The notes beneath the pieces were generated by a model. The model did not search any database and was not told the DNA's origin. It saw only the letters and a list, made by a program, of their open reading frames with translations. From NCBI GenBank assembly GCA_902525625.1, contig CABZHM010000003.1:18717-82716 (forward strand): a DNA stretch of 64,000 bases. The letters run 5' to 3'. The position numbers and the translations under genes were made by a program. Shown in pieces: positions 17,171 through 26,463 of the stretch; within the stretch, counting starts at the first letter, position 1, and each line of letters begins with the position of its first letter. The DNA comes from an uncultured Pelagibacteraceae bacterium. Its GTDB lineage: Bacteria > Pseudomonadota > Alphaproteobacteria > Pelagibacterales > Pelagibacteraceae.

Positions 17171-17922
17171 CCACCATCAACCAATAATGAAGTTCCTGTA
17201 ATCATTGAAGCTGCATCGGAAGCTAAAAATACTACAGCTGAAGCTACTTCAGATAGTTCTGCAAATCTTCCTAAGGGAATGTTATTAAGCATATCTCTTT
17301 TAAATTTTTTATCTTTCAAAAACTTTTTAGTCATGGGAGTTACAACAAAGGTTGGGCAAACAGTATTAACTCTAATGTTATATTTTGCTAAATCTATAGA
17401 CATTCCTTTCGTCAAACCCTCTAAACCAAATTTATTCATATTATAGACACTTCTTATAGGCCCACCCACATGCCCCATTTGCGATGACATGTTTACAATT
17501 GATCCACCTAATTTTTTTCTATTTTTTGATTTTATCATTTTTAATGCACAAAGATGGGCCAAGTTAAAACTCGCTATTGTATTTATCTTAACCATATATT
17601 CCATATCCTCCTTTTTAACTTTGGTAAAATGGGCTGGTCTATTGTTTCCTGCGTTATTAATTAAGATATCTATCCTTGGCTGTTTATTGATAATTTTTTT
17701 AACTTCATCGTAATTTGTAATATCACAAACATAAGACTTACATTTTGATTTCAATTTTTTTACCTTTTTAGAAACTTCATTTAAATCTTTATTAGTTCTA
17801 CTTATTATTATCAAATTTGCTCCAGCTTCAGCCAAAGCTATTGCACAAGCTCTCCCAATTCCTTTGCCCGCACCAGTTACAACTGCAGTTTTATTTTTAA
17901 AGTTATAATTTTTTAAGAACAT
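17155..17922 (-). CDS. Short-chain dehydrogenase/reductase (SDR)
   Basis: A 255-aa classical SDR. The NAD(P) site is VTGAGKGIGRA (about residues 15-25), followed by NNAGNN and the active-site YNMNK, with MSSQMG supplying the serine. The C terminus LVDGGWTAK is typical of FabG/gluconate-5-dehydrogenase-like members. It shares one base with the terC-like gene upstream and is in an operon with a GMC oxidoreductase, so it may act on an alcohol, ketone or sugar intermediate; the substrate is unknown. Confidence 0.88.
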   Translation of the reverse strand: MFLKNYNFKNKTAVVTGAGKGIGRACAIALAEAGANLIIISRTNKDLNEVSKKVKKLKSKCKSYVCDITNYDEVKKIINKQPRIDILINNAGNNRPAHFTKVKKEDMEYMVKINTIASFNLAHLCALKMIKSKNRKKLGGSIVNMSSQMGHVGGPIRSVYNMNKFGLEGLTKGMSIDLAKYNIRVNTVCPTFVVTPMTKKFLKDKKFKRDMLNNIPLGRFAELSEVASAVVFLASDAASMITGTSLLVDGGWTAK

Positions 17923-18515
17923 TACAAAAATAATATTTTAATATCAGTGTAAATCAACTCAATAGCAACAATAAGTATCGCTATTAAGCCAGCCCAAGCT
18001 ATCCATTTATACTTTTTTATCCAATTCGATATTAATGTTGCAGCTGTTGCCATTAAGATAATTGATAAAACTAGTCCAAAAACTAATAGATAGTAATGAT
18101 CTCCAGCTGCTCCAGCAACTCCTAAAACATTATCTAAACTCATTGTAAAATCAGCTAACAAAATTGTCCAAATCGCTTTTATAAAATTTGAATTATCTAC
18201 TTTAATGTCACTATCGTGATTTGAACCTTTCACCACATCCACATAAAGTTTATAAACAATATAAAGCAAAAGAAACCCACCAATTAATCTCAACCCTGTT
18301 ATCTGTAACAAATAAGCTGTCAATAATGTTAAGATTATTCTTAGAACAACTGCGCCACCAATACCCCAAAAAATAATTTTCTTTCTTTGCTCTAAAGGAA
18401 ATTTTGAGGCAACCATTCCGATAATAATTGCATTATCTCCTGCAAGCACAAGGTCTATTAAGATTATTTGTGTTAAGATAGTAATTTGTTCTGGTGTAAC
18501 AAAATCAACGAACAT
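17922..18515 (-). CDS. TerC family membrane protein (YjbE type)
   Basis: A 197-aa inner-membrane protein with about six to seven helices. Two acidic signatures, LIDLVLAGDNAIIIGMVA near the start and DFTMSLDNVLGVAGAA in the middle, are the paired TerC motifs with in-membrane Asp and Asn. TerC/YjbE proteins are linked to manganese or other metal efflux during metalation of secreted proteins. It is coupled on both sides by one-base overlaps. Confidence 0.87.
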   Translation of the reverse strand: MFVDFVTPEQITILTQIILIDLVLAGDNAIIIGMVASKFPLEQRKKIIFWGIGGAVVLRIILTLLTAYLLQITGLRLIGGFLLLYIVYKLYVDVVKGSNHDSDIKVDNSNFIKAIWTILLADFTMSLDNVLGVAGAAGDHYYLLVFGLVLSIILMATAATLISNWIKKYKWIAWAGLIAILIVAIELIYTDIKILFL

Positions 18516-20110
18516 TAACTTCTAAGTATCATATCAGCACCTTTTTCTGCAATCATTATCGTCGGTGCATTAGTATTTCCAGAAGTTATATTGGGCATTA
18601 TAGATGCATCAATAACCCTTAGATTATTTAAACCTTTAACTTTAAGTGTTTCATCAACTACCGCCATATCATCTTGTCCCATTTTGCATGTACCAACAGG
18701 ATGAAAAATAGTTTGAGCATAATCTGCACCAGCTTTTACAAGCTCTTCATCATCATTAATATTTATTCCTGGTCTATATTCTTCAGGGTTATATTTTTTA
18801 AAAGTTTCAGACTCCATTACAATTTTTCTTGTAAGTTTTAACCCCTTTGCAGCAATCATTCGATCATGCTCGGTTGATAGGTAATTAAGTTTTACTTTTG
18901 CATAAATTCTAGAATCTTTGTTGGTAATGTTTACGTGACCTCTACTGGTTGGTCTAATGTTTGATACAGTTGGAGTAAACGCATGGAAATCATGATTCTT
19001 TGTTGCACCTAAAGTATCCATACTCATTGGCTGAACATGCCATTGAAGATCTGGTAATTCTAAAGAGGGATCACTTTTGGCAAACATGCACATTTGACTT
19101 GCACCCATTGTCATAGGTCCGCTTCTATTGAAAACATATTCTAGTCCAATCATTAATTTACCGAACAAACTATTAATTTTTTTATTTAACGACTTGAGCC
19201 CGTGAATTTTATAAATTGGTCTAAACATTAAGTGATCTTGGAGATTTTCTCCTACACCTTTTAGATCATGGACCATATCTATACCTAAATTTTTTAGTTT
19301 ATCAGAATTACCTATTCCGGATGTTTGTAAAATTTGTGGAGAACCAATAGATCCAGAAGATAGGATAACCTCTTTATTTACTATAATTTTTTTAAGCTCG
19401 TTATCTTGCCAATATTCAACACTTTTTGTTGTTTTATTTTCAAAGTTAATTTTTTTTACATGAGCCTTGGTAACGATTTTTAAATTTGTTCTATGTTTTA
19501 TCGGATTTAGATATCCAACTGCAGTGCTACATCTAAAACCATCTTTTTCAGTAACTTGGAAATATCCACAACCATGATTATTACCAGTATTAAAATCTTT
19601 AGTTTTAGGTATACCAAATTCTTCTGCAGCATTTTGAAACTCATTTAGTAATGGTAATTGTATTCTTTGATCAGATACAGATAAAGGGCCACCAACTCCA
19701 TGAAAATCATCTTTTCCACGCTCTTGATTTTCTGCTTTAATAAAGTATGGAAGAACATCCTCCCAACCCCAACCAGTATTACCTAATTGACGCCAAATAT
19801 CATAATCTCTACTTTGACCTCTAATATATAACAAACCATTAATCGCTGAACTTCCACCTAAAGTTTTTCCTCTTGGATACCGAATAGAGCGATTATTCAT
19901 TGTTTCGTCTGGTTCAGTTTTGTAACACCAATCCACAGAAGGGTTGTGCATAGTTTTAAAATATCCAACAGGAATGTGTATCCAGGGATAATTATCTTTT
20001 CCTCCTGCTTCAATTAATAAGACTTTATTTTGTGAATTTTCAGAAAGTCTATTTGCTAAAACGCATCCAGCAGATCCAGCACCAATAATTATAAAATCAA
20101 AATTTTCCAT
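18515..20110 (-). CDS. GMC family FAD oxidoreductase (choline dehydrogenase-like)
   Basis: A 531-aa flavoprotein that oxidises an alcohol. The FAD-binding site is IIIGAGSAGCVLANRL at the start, the GMC signature 1 is GKTLGGSSAINGLLYIRG (about 81-98), and the second signature GSIGSPQILQTSGIG is present. The catalytic His is probably in FHPVGTCKMG near the C terminus. It is close to BetA in length (about 530-560), but many SAR11-type paralogues act on other alcohols, so choline is not certain. It is first in a minus-strand operon and diverges from the TRAP genes. Confidence 0.9.
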   Translation of the reverse strand: MENFDFIIIGAGSAGCVLANRLSENSQNKVLLIEAGGKDNYPWIHIPVGYFKTMHNPSVDWCYKTEPDETMNNRSIRYPRGKTLGGSSAINGLLYIRGQSRDYDIWRQLGNTGWGWEDVLPYFIKAENQERGKDDFHGVGGPLSVSDQRIQLPLLNEFQNAAEEFGIPKTKDFNTGNNHGCGYFQVTEKDGFRCSTAVGYLNPIKHRTNLKIVTKAHVKKINFENKTTKSVEYWQDNELKKIIVNKEVILSSGSIGSPQILQTSGIGNSDKLKNLGIDMVHDLKGVGENLQDHLMFRPIYKIHGLKSLNKKINSLFGKLMIGLEYVFNRSGPMTMGASQMCMFAKSDPSLELPDLQWHVQPMSMDTLGATKNHDFHAFTPTVSNIRPTSRGHVNITNKDSRIYAKVKLNYLSTEHDRMIAAKGLKLTRKIVMESETFKKYNPEEYRPGININDDEELVKAGADYAQTIFHPVGTCKMGQDDMAVVDETLKVKGLNNLRVIDASIMPNITSGNTNAPTIMIAEKGADMILRS

Positions 20111-20176
20111 CTCTAGTTGAATTAAATTTTTACTAAACTCAATTAATCATCTTTACACTCATATCAATCAATTGTC

Positions 20177-20189
20177 ACTTGTATCAAGT
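20177..20189. promoter_or_regulatory. Palindrome ACTTG-TAT-CAAGT, candidate operator
   Basis: A perfect 13-bp inverted repeat lies midway in the 133-bp gap between the divergent GMC and TRAP genes. Its CTTGTATCAAG core resembles TTGTATACAA-like sites of FadR-type GntR regulators, which often control TRAP transporters. No promoter boxes could be placed confidently around it. Confidence 0.35.
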
Positions 20190-20230
20190 TTGTTTTTCTG
20201 ATTGAATTAAAAACGTTAAATTTAACCAAC

Positions 20231-20237
20231 AAGAGGA
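20231..20237 (+). promoter_or_regulatory. Ribosome binding site of dctP
   Basis: AAGAGGA lies 6 nt before the dctP ATG at 20244. It is one of the clearest Shine-Dalgarno sites in the window and fits the high expression expected for a binding protein. Confidence 0.6.
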
Positions 20238-20243
20238 AATATA

Positions 20244-21338
20244 ATGAAAAAAATCATTTCAATGTTATTTGCATCTGTTTTAGTACTTGGATTTGTATCC
20301 AACGCTAATGCTGCAAAAACACTAAAATGTCAGACAGTTCTTAACACTAAAGCTGATGAAGTGAAAATGTTAAAGGACTTTACTGATACAGTAACTGAAT
20401 TAACAGCCGGTTCGTTAAAATTCGAAATTTTACCTGCAGGCGCTGTTGTTGGAGTTAAAGAAACTCTTGATGCTGTTGATAAAGGACTGATTGATTGTGG
20501 TTTCGCATGGACTCACTATTGGTCAGGAGATCATCCTGCTGCAATGTTATTTGGTTCGCCAGTAGCTGGTGGTGGAGTTGGTATTGACAATATCGCATTT
20601 CTATCATGGTTCCAATACGGTGGTGGTAAAGAATTATACGACCAACTTTGGAAAGAAATGGGAAGAGACATAAAAGGATTTATGATTCAACCAGTTGGTC
20701 CAGAAGCTTTAGGTTGGTTTCCAAAACCAATTAAAGATATGGCTGACTTTAGAAAATATAAGTTCAGAACTCCTCCAGGAATTCCAGGACAAACATATAA
20801 AGACATTGGTATAGCTTCTGTTGCAATGGGTGGTGGAGATATTTTACCAGCTCTTGAAGCAGGAACAATCGATGCTGCTGAATGGTGTTGTCCAAAACCA
20901 GATTTAACATTTGGTTTCCAAAAAGTATTAAAGCATTATTATTTACAAGGTTTACACCAAGTAGTGGTAAATGCTGACTTTTATATTACTGGAAAAACTT
21001 ATAACGCTATGAGTGCTCATGAGAAAAAGTCTCTTGAAGTAGCTGCTAATGCTTCATTAGCAAAATCTTTAAGTTACAGAATCTATGAGAATGGTAAAGC
21101 TCTTAGAGAGTTAACTACTAAACATGGAGTAATTTTAGAGGACACTCCTTCTGATTATTTCACAGAATATATGGCTGCTGCAAAAGCATCTTTAAACAAG
21201 AATGCTAAAGATAACAAATTCTTTAATGAAGTTTACACTTCAATGAAGAATTTTGCTGATGTAGCTGTTCCTTTCTGGAGTGGTGCTCAAATGTCAAATG
21301 CGAAGCTAGGAATGGCTCACGCAGCAACATTAAAGTAA
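20244..21338 (+). CDS. dctP: TRAP transporter solute-binding protein DctP
   Basis: A 364-aa periplasmic binding protein of the DctP/TRAP family. A signal peptide (about residues 1-23, ending NANA) is followed by a mature part with LEAGTIDAAEWCCPKPDLTFG, a family feature in which the GTIDAAEW segment shapes the ligand site. It delivers an organic acid-like solute to DctQM. Ligand identity is not clear; the family branch looks nearer to mannitol/chloroaromatic or oxo-acid binders than to C4-dicarboxylate DctP. A terminator directly after it would raise its level over the permease. Confidence 0.9.
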   Translation: MKKIISMLFASVLVLGFVSNANAAKTLKCQTVLNTKADEVKMLKDFTDTVTELTAGSLKFEILPAGAVVGVKETLDAVDKGLIDCGFAWTHYWSGDHPAAMLFGSPVAGGGVGIDNIAFLSWFQYGGGKELYDQLWKEMGRDIKGFMIQPVGPEALGWFPKPIKDMADFRKYKFRTPPGIPGQTYKDIGIASVAMGGGDILPALEAGTIDAAEWCCPKPDLTFGFQKVLKHYYLQGLHQVVVNADFYITGKTYNAMSAHEKKSLEVAANASLAKSLSYRIYENGKALRELTTKHGVILEDTPSDYFTEYMAAAKASLNKNAKDNKFFNEVYTSMKNFADVAVPFWSGAQMSNAKLGMAHAATLK

Positions 21339-21362
21339 TCAGTAATTAATCTTGATTTAATT

Positions 21363-21393
21363 AGAGCGGACTTTTAAGTCCGCTCTAGTTTTT
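21363..21393 (+). terminator. Rho-independent terminator between dctP and dctQ
   Basis: AGAGCGGACTT-TT-AAGTCCGCTCT forms a perfect 11-bp stem (21363-21386), far more G+C-rich than its surroundings, followed by AGTTTTT. It lies 24 nt after the dctP stop and 19 nt before the dctQ start, so it probably acts as a partial terminator and 3' stabiliser for dctP. Confidence 0.85.
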
Positions 21394-21404
21394 AATTCGA
21401 ATTT

Positions 21405-22019
21405 ATGGCAGACGAACCAGGTAAACTAGATATATCAGATGAAATGATTGCCGAAAGGCGCGGTGGTTCGGGAAAAATGCCTGATGACATGCCATTGTGG
21501 ATGGCAAAATCTATTACAGGAATTGATAAATTTAGCAAGTGGATTGGTAGTATTGTTTGTTGGATATTAATACCACTAATTTTTGCAATGACTTATGAAG
21601 TTCTTGCAAGAAAATTATTTTTAGCTCCAACTATTTGGGCTTATGACATAAGTCGTTTTTTATATGGAGCACTTTTTATGTTGGGAGCTGGTTATGCTCT
21701 TTCTAGAGGGGTTCATATAAGAGCAGATTTTTTGTACAGAAATTTTAAAACAAAAAACCAAGGTTTAATAGATTTTTGGTTATATTTATTATTTTATTTT
21801 CCAGGGCTAATTGTTTTTCTCTATATGACAATTGGTTTTGTGGGAGAGTCAATTCAAAGAGGAGAAAGAGGCATGGATACTACATGGATGCCCTATATGT
21901 GGCCAATAAAAACATGTTTACTTATTGGTATAATATTCTTGTTAATTCAAGGATTTTCTGAGTTACTCAAAAGTTACTGGGCAGCTAAAAAAGGTGAGTG
22001 GCCTGGAGAAACTAAATGA
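21405..22019 (+). CDS. dctQ: TRAP transporter small permease DctQ
   Basis: A 204-aa membrane protein with four helices, the small subunit that couples to DctM. The segment GYALSRGVHIRADFLY (about 104-119) is the DctQ family hallmark. The N-terminal 45 residues are polar and cytoplasmic. It overlaps dctM by 4 nt. Confidence 0.9.
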   Translation: MADEPGKLDISDEMIAERRGGSGKMPDDMPLWMAKSITGIDKFSKWIGSIVCWILIPLIFAMTYEVLARKLFLAPTIWAYDISRFLYGALFMLGAGYALSRGVHIRADFLYRNFKTKNQGLIDFWLYLLFYFPGLIVFLYMTIGFVGESIQRGERGMDTTWMPYMWPIKTCLLIGIIFLLIQGFSELLKSYWAAKKGEWPGETK

Positions 22020-23350
22020 TAGCTGAGTTTATAAATCCAGCAATCTTAGGTTTTATTCTCGTTGGCGTAATGTTATTTGCAATATTTATTGGTTTCCCTA
22101 TTTCATTTACACTAATTTTTTTAGGTTTTGTTTTTGGTTACTTGGGATTTGGAAAATTAGTTTTTTATTTAATGACTCTACAATTTTCTATGGTTATGAC
22201 TGAGCAAACACTCGCCGCCGTCCCACTCTTTGTCTTTATGGGAATTATGATGGAACAAGCTGGATTAATGGAAAGATTATTTTCAGCATTCCAAATGATG
22301 TTAGCAAAAGTTAAGGGATCTTTATATTACGCAGTTTTATTTGTTTCTGTAATTTTCGCAGCTGCAACGGGGATTGTAGGAGCATCAGTGACAATTCTTG
22401 GAATTATGGCTGCAAAATCTATGAACAGGTCTGGTTATGATGTGAGACTTGCAGCTGGGACTATTACGGCTGGGGGGACATTGGGAATATTAATTCCACC
22501 AAGTATCATGTTAGTTGTTATGGGGCCTATAATGGAAATTCCAGTAATAGATTTATTTGCTGCTGCAATTCTACCTGGAATTCTTCTTGCAAGTTTATAC
22601 GCAGGTTACACAACAATTAGATGCATGATAAATCCTAAATTAGGACCAGTCATACCTGACGACATGAGAGCTGCGAGTATGAAAGAAGTTTGGATTGAAT
22701 TTTTTTTAGGGTTAGTGCCACCAGCAGCTTTGGTATTTGCAGCATTAGGAAGTATTTTATTCGGTTTTGCCACTCCAACTGAAGCTGCAGGATGTGGAGC
22801 AATGGGGGCTTTACTTCTTTCATTAGCTTATAAAAAATTGACTCTTCCAAAATTACAAGAAGCATTAGTCAAAACATTAGAGATTACTGCATTGATTATG
22901 GTTTTAGTTGCAGCTTCAAATTTTTTTGGTGCTGTTTTTGCAAGATTAGGAACGCCGAGTTTATTAACTGAGTTTTTGTTAGGCCTTGAAATGAATAAGT
23001 ATCTTATTTTAGCGATGGTAATGGTAATGATATTTTTATTAGGATGGCCTTTAGAATGGGTGCCTATAGTAATGATTATTGTTCCAATTATATTACCATT
23101 AATTGAAGCATTAGGATTTAATTTAACTTGGTTTGCAATATTAGTAGCTGTTAATTTACAAACCGCCTGGTTATCACCGCCTGTTGCACTTTCGGCTTAT
23201 TTTTTAAAAGGTGTTGTACCTGAATGGGATTTGAAAGATATTTACTATGGCATGATGCAGTTTATGGTACTGCAAGTATTTGGTTTAATTTTAATTATTA
23301 TATTTCCAAAAATTGCACTATGGTTACCAACTCTCCTATATGGACAGTAG
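22016..23350 (+). CDS. dctM: TRAP transporter large permease DctM
   Basis: A 444-aa membrane protein with about twelve to thirteen helices, the Na+-driven transport channel of the TRAP system. Typical segments are VPLFVFMGIMMEQAGL (about 69-84), TAGGTLGILIPPSIMLV and the C-terminal NLQTAWLSPPVALSAYFLKG. It is complete and coupled to dctQ. Confidence 0.92.
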   Translation: MIAEFINPAILGFILVGVMLFAIFIGFPISFTLIFLGFVFGYLGFGKLVFYLMTLQFSMVMTEQTLAAVPLFVFMGIMMEQAGLMERLFSAFQMMLAKVKGSLYYAVLFVSVIFAAATGIVGASVTILGIMAAKSMNRSGYDVRLAAGTITAGGTLGILIPPSIMLVVMGPIMEIPVIDLFAAAILPGILLASLYAGYTTIRCMINPKLGPVIPDDMRAASMKEVWIEFFLGLVPPAALVFAALGSILFGFATPTEAAGCGAMGALLLSLAYKKLTLPKLQEALVKTLEITALIMVLVAASNFFGAVFARLGTPSLLTEFLLGLEMNKYLILAMVMVMIFLLGWPLEWVPIVMIIVPIILPLIEALGFNLTWFAILVAVNLQTAWLSPPVALSAYFLKGVVPEWDLKDIYYGMMQFMVLQVFGLILIIIFPKIALWLPTLLYGQ

Positions 23351-23375
23351 ACTGTTAAAGTTTTATATTGTTTAA

Positions 23376-24833
23376 GTGAATCAGCAAAAATCAAATAAAA
23401 CACTAATTAATTGGGATTTAGTAACAGTAAATCCAAGCAATAAAAATTGGAACTGGAAAGATTTATTTTGTTTTTGGGGTGTTGGCATTCAAAGCGTAAT
23501 TGGATTTTCTTTGATCGCATCTCTCTATGTTATTTATGACTTAAATACGTTTGTAGTATTATTTGGAACAATTTTAGCCTCTTTATTGGTTTATTTTTTT
23601 TCAAATTTAATTGGCAAACCATCTCAAAAATTTGGATTACCATTTGTAGTTTTATTGAGATCCTCAATGGGAGTAAGAGGAGCACAGTATGTTGGATTTT
23701 TAAGAAGCATAGTTGGTATATTTATGTTTGGAATTCAAACATATTTTTTATCAAAAGCATTGGGATATTTATTAAGAATTTTAATTTTTTCTATTGATAA
23801 AACTCTTTTACAACAAGAAATTTTTCTTATTTTTTTCATTGGATTAAACATCATAGATTGGATTTCAATTGTAGTCTCGATGGCTCTACAGGTTATTTTA
23901 TTTAGTATAGGGATGAATTATAATAAAAAAATTATTAATATCTCTGCAATCTTTGTCTATTCCGGAATGGCATTATTCTTTTTTATAGTTTTATTGAGTG
24001 ATGTTAAATTTACAGTTAATGCGTTTTTAGGTGCTTTAAGTTTAGAAAATTTTGTAAATAAAAGTAATATTATACCATTGATAACTGTATCAGGAACGCT
24101 TTTTGCTTACTTTTCGATTGTTATTTTAAGTTTTGGTGACTTTTCAAGGTATGTTGAAAATGAAAACCAACTCAAAAAAGGGAATTTAACTTTAATATTG
24201 AATTTAATAATTTTTTCTTTTTTTGCACTTTTTATTGTCATAGGTGCAGATGCTTTTTTAAAACAAAGTCCTGAAAATATCGAAAAAATACTTACAAATC
24301 CTACGGACATAATTGGTAAGTTGAATAATTTATTATTAACTAATTTAGTTTTGATTTTTATTATTATTGCGTCAGCTTCCACAAATTTAATTGCTAATTT
24401 TATTCCATCACAATATTCACTTATTAATTTATTTCCCACATCATTATCATTCAAAAGCTCAGGATTAGTGATAGGTTTAATCGGACTTCTAATAGGAGTT
24501 TTTTGGCTTACTGTTTTAAGTCAAATAGGAATTTTATCAATAATAGATACAATCGGAGCTTTTTTTGGACCAATTTTTGGAATTATGATTTGTGATTATT
24601 ATTTAATTAGAAAGGGTAATTTAATTAATAAAGATATTTATTCTTTAGAAAAAAATGGGTCGTATTATTTTTCAGGTGGTTGGCATATAAAAGGTACTTA
24701 TTCTTTATTTTTAGGATTTGTATTCTCGGCCTCAACAATCTGGAACCCTAATTTAATATTTTTACAATCTTATGCATGGATTATTGGTGCATTAATTTCC
24801 TCTATAACTTATTATTTTTTGGCAAAAAAATAA
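23376..24833 (+). CDS. NCS1 family cation symporter (nucleobase/hydantoin permease type)
   Basis: A 485-aa membrane protein with about twelve helices. The N-terminal LVTVNPSNKNWNWKDLFCFW and the helix-1 segment after it fit NCS1 (uracil, cytosine, allantoin, hydantoin) carriers. FGLPFVVLLRSSMGVRGA matches the conserved region before TM3, and YFSIVILSFGDFSRYV matches the Na+/substrate region. GTG is used as start, 25 nt after dctM. The substrate is uncertain; thiamine precursors and nucleobases are among known ones. Confidence 0.85.
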   Translation: MNQQKSNKTLINWDLVTVNPSNKNWNWKDLFCFWGVGIQSVIGFSLIASLYVIYDLNTFVVLFGTILASLLVYFFSNLIGKPSQKFGLPFVVLLRSSMGVRGAQYVGFLRSIVGIFMFGIQTYFLSKALGYLLRILIFSIDKTLLQQEIFLIFFIGLNIIDWISIVVSMALQVILFSIGMNYNKKIINISAIFVYSGMALFFFIVLLSDVKFTVNAFLGALSLENFVNKSNIIPLITVSGTLFAYFSIVILSFGDFSRYVENENQLKKGNLTLILNLIIFSFFALFIVIGADAFLKQSPENIEKILTNPTDIIGKLNNLLLTNLVLIFIIIASASTNLIANFIPSQYSLINLFPTSLSFKSSGLVIGLIGLLIGVFWLTVLSQIGILSIIDTIGAFFGPIFGIMICDYYLIRKGNLINKDIYSLEKNGSYYFSGGWHIKGTYSLFLGFVFSASTIWNPNLIFLQSYAWIIGALISSITYYFLAKK

Positions 24834-24837
24834 CTCG

Positions 24838-25590
24838 ATGGATAAGATAACATTTAATTTCGAGAATAGGACTGCAGTTATAACAGGTGGAGCCCAAGGA
24901 TTTGGATTTGATATAGCTAGGAGATTTTTGAACTCAGGCGCTAAAGTAATAATTTGGGACAACGATCCAGTCAAACTTAAAAAGTCTATTAAAGAACTTA
25001 ACAATACAAATTTAACCTCAAATGTTGTTGATGTATCAAAATTAAAAGAAGTTGAAAATTGCACTAATGAAATCGTAGAAAAATCCAACATTGATATATT
25101 AATCAACAATGCTGGAATAACTGGCCCCACCGCTCCATTATGGGAATATGATCTAGAGAAGTGGAAAAAAGTAGTAGATATTAATTTGATGGGAACCTTT
25201 AATTGTTGCAGAGCAATAGTGCCAAATATGATTAAGAATAACTATGGAAGGATTGTTAATGTAGCATCTGTTGCAGGAAAAGATGGCAATGCAAATGCAA
25301 GTGCATATAGCGCAGGTAAAGCCGGAGCCATTGGACTAACAAAATCTTTAGGCAAAGAGCTTGCTGATAAAAATATAGCAGTAAATGCAATCACTCCTGC
25401 TGGGGCCAAAACACGTATTTTAGATCAAATGACTAAAGAACATGTCCAAAGAATGCTTTCCAAGGTACCCAGGGGACGATTTCTTGAGGTCGAAGAGTTT
25501 ACATCCTTGGTTTGCTGGCTTTCATCAGAGGAAAATACGTTTTCTACAGCGGCAGTTTTTGACATAAGTGGTGGTCGTTCGACTTATTAA
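24838..25590 (+). CDS. Short-chain dehydrogenase/reductase (SDR)
   Basis: A 250-aa classical SDR with the cofactor site ITGGAQGFGFDIA (about 15-27), NNAGITG and active-site YSAGK with the catalytic serine in VASVAG. The Asp at the end of strand 2 (IIWDND) points to NAD rather than NADP. The C terminus FDISGGRSTY is a common ending of FabG-like sugar/alcohol dehydrogenases. It follows the NCS1 gene by 4 nt. Confidence 0.88.
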   Translation: MDKITFNFENRTAVITGGAQGFGFDIARRFLNSGAKVIIWDNDPVKLKKSIKELNNTNLTSNVVDVSKLKEVENCTNEIVEKSNIDILINNAGITGPTAPLWEYDLEKWKKVVDINLMGTFNCCRAIVPNMIKNNYGRIVNVASVAGKDGNANASAYSAGKAGAIGLTKSLGKELADKNIAVNAITPAGAKTRILDQMTKEHVQRMLSKVPRGRFLEVEEFTSLVCWLSSEENTFSTAAVFDISGGRSTY

Positions 25591-25724
25591 CTCTTTAGTC
25601 TTTCTTCAACTATTTTAGTATTAGTTGTTTTAGCTCGGCTTGTTTTGACATCTTTTGACATCACTGGTGCAAAGATCATAATTGACCAGTAAATTAATAG
25701 TATAAAAATTGAAATTGTCTTCAT
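25587..25724 (-). CDS. Hypothetical 45-aa peptide with one membrane helix
   Basis: The frame from ATG (25722-25724) to TAA (25587-25589) encodes 45 aa, with an N-terminal hydrophobic helix (KTISIFILLIYWSIMIFAPV) and a polar, basic tail ending EERLKS. It overlaps the last bases of the convergent SDR gene. It could be a signal-anchor peptide. I do not recognise it; support is the composition and the lack of any other feature here. Confidence 0.4.
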   Translation of the reverse strand: MKTISIFILLIYWSIMIFAPVMSKDVKTSRAKTTNTKIVEERLKS

Positions 25725-25812
25725 AATTAACACATATTAGCTAAAGATGATTTTTGAATGTTTAAATTTTGTCAAAATAATGTATTAAACATTTTTTTAA
25801 AAAAATTTTTAA

Positions 25813-26463
25813 ATGAATATTTTAATTAAAACTCTGATCTTAATTTTTATTATTATTAAAACAGGTTATGCTAAAGAGATTAAAGTTTTTAATTTTACAA
25901 AAAATGAACTATCAAATTTAGAGGTTCGAAAGGTGAGAGGAGCCGAAAATAAGACAATTTACACAATTGGATCAAATGAAAATGGAAATTTCTTAAAAGC
26001 TGTAGCTGACAATGCAGCCTCAGGATTAGGTAAAGAGGTCAAAATTGACCTTAATAAAACTCCATTCATAAATATAACTTGGAAAATAGAAAAAGATCTA
26101 CCTGGAATAAAAGAAAATACCAAAAAAGGACATGATTTTGCTGCTAGAGTTTTTGCAGTTAAGAAAACTGGTGCAACACCTTTATCTAATAGGGCTATAA
26201 ACTATGTTTTTTCAAGCAATAATGAAATTGGCTCTAATTCGCCAAGTCCTTATACCAAAAAATCTATTGATAATGTTTTGGCAAGTACGAAAATTAATTT
26301 AAATGAATGGGTTACAGTGAAAGCAAATGTGAAAGAAGATTTTAAAAGATTTCATAATCTAAATGTTGATGAGTTAGATGGGTTAGCAATCATGTCTGAT
26401 ACAGATAATTCAAAAATGAAAGCTATAGCTTATTACCAAAACATATATTTCTCAGAAAATTAA
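25813..26463 (+). CDS. DUF3047 family exported protein
   Basis: A 216-aa secreted protein with a short signal peptide ending near GYAKE. It matches DUF3047 by a WKIEKDLPGI segment, HDFAARVFAV, the INYVFSS strand and LAIMSDTDNSKMKAIAYYQ near the C terminus. These fit the jelly-roll-like domain of the family, whose function is unknown. A 74-bp gap separates it from the small gene upstream on the other strand. Confidence 0.8.
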   Translation: MNILIKTLILIFIIIKTGYAKEIKVFNFTKNELSNLEVRKVRGAENKTIYTIGSNENGNFLKAVADNAASGLGKEVKIDLNKTPFINITWKIEKDLPGIKENTKKGHDFAARVFAVKKTGATPLSNRAINYVFSSNNEIGSNSPSPYTKKSIDNVLASTKINLNEWVTVKANVKEDFKRFHNLNVDELDGLAIMSDTDNSKMKAIAYYQNIYFSEN

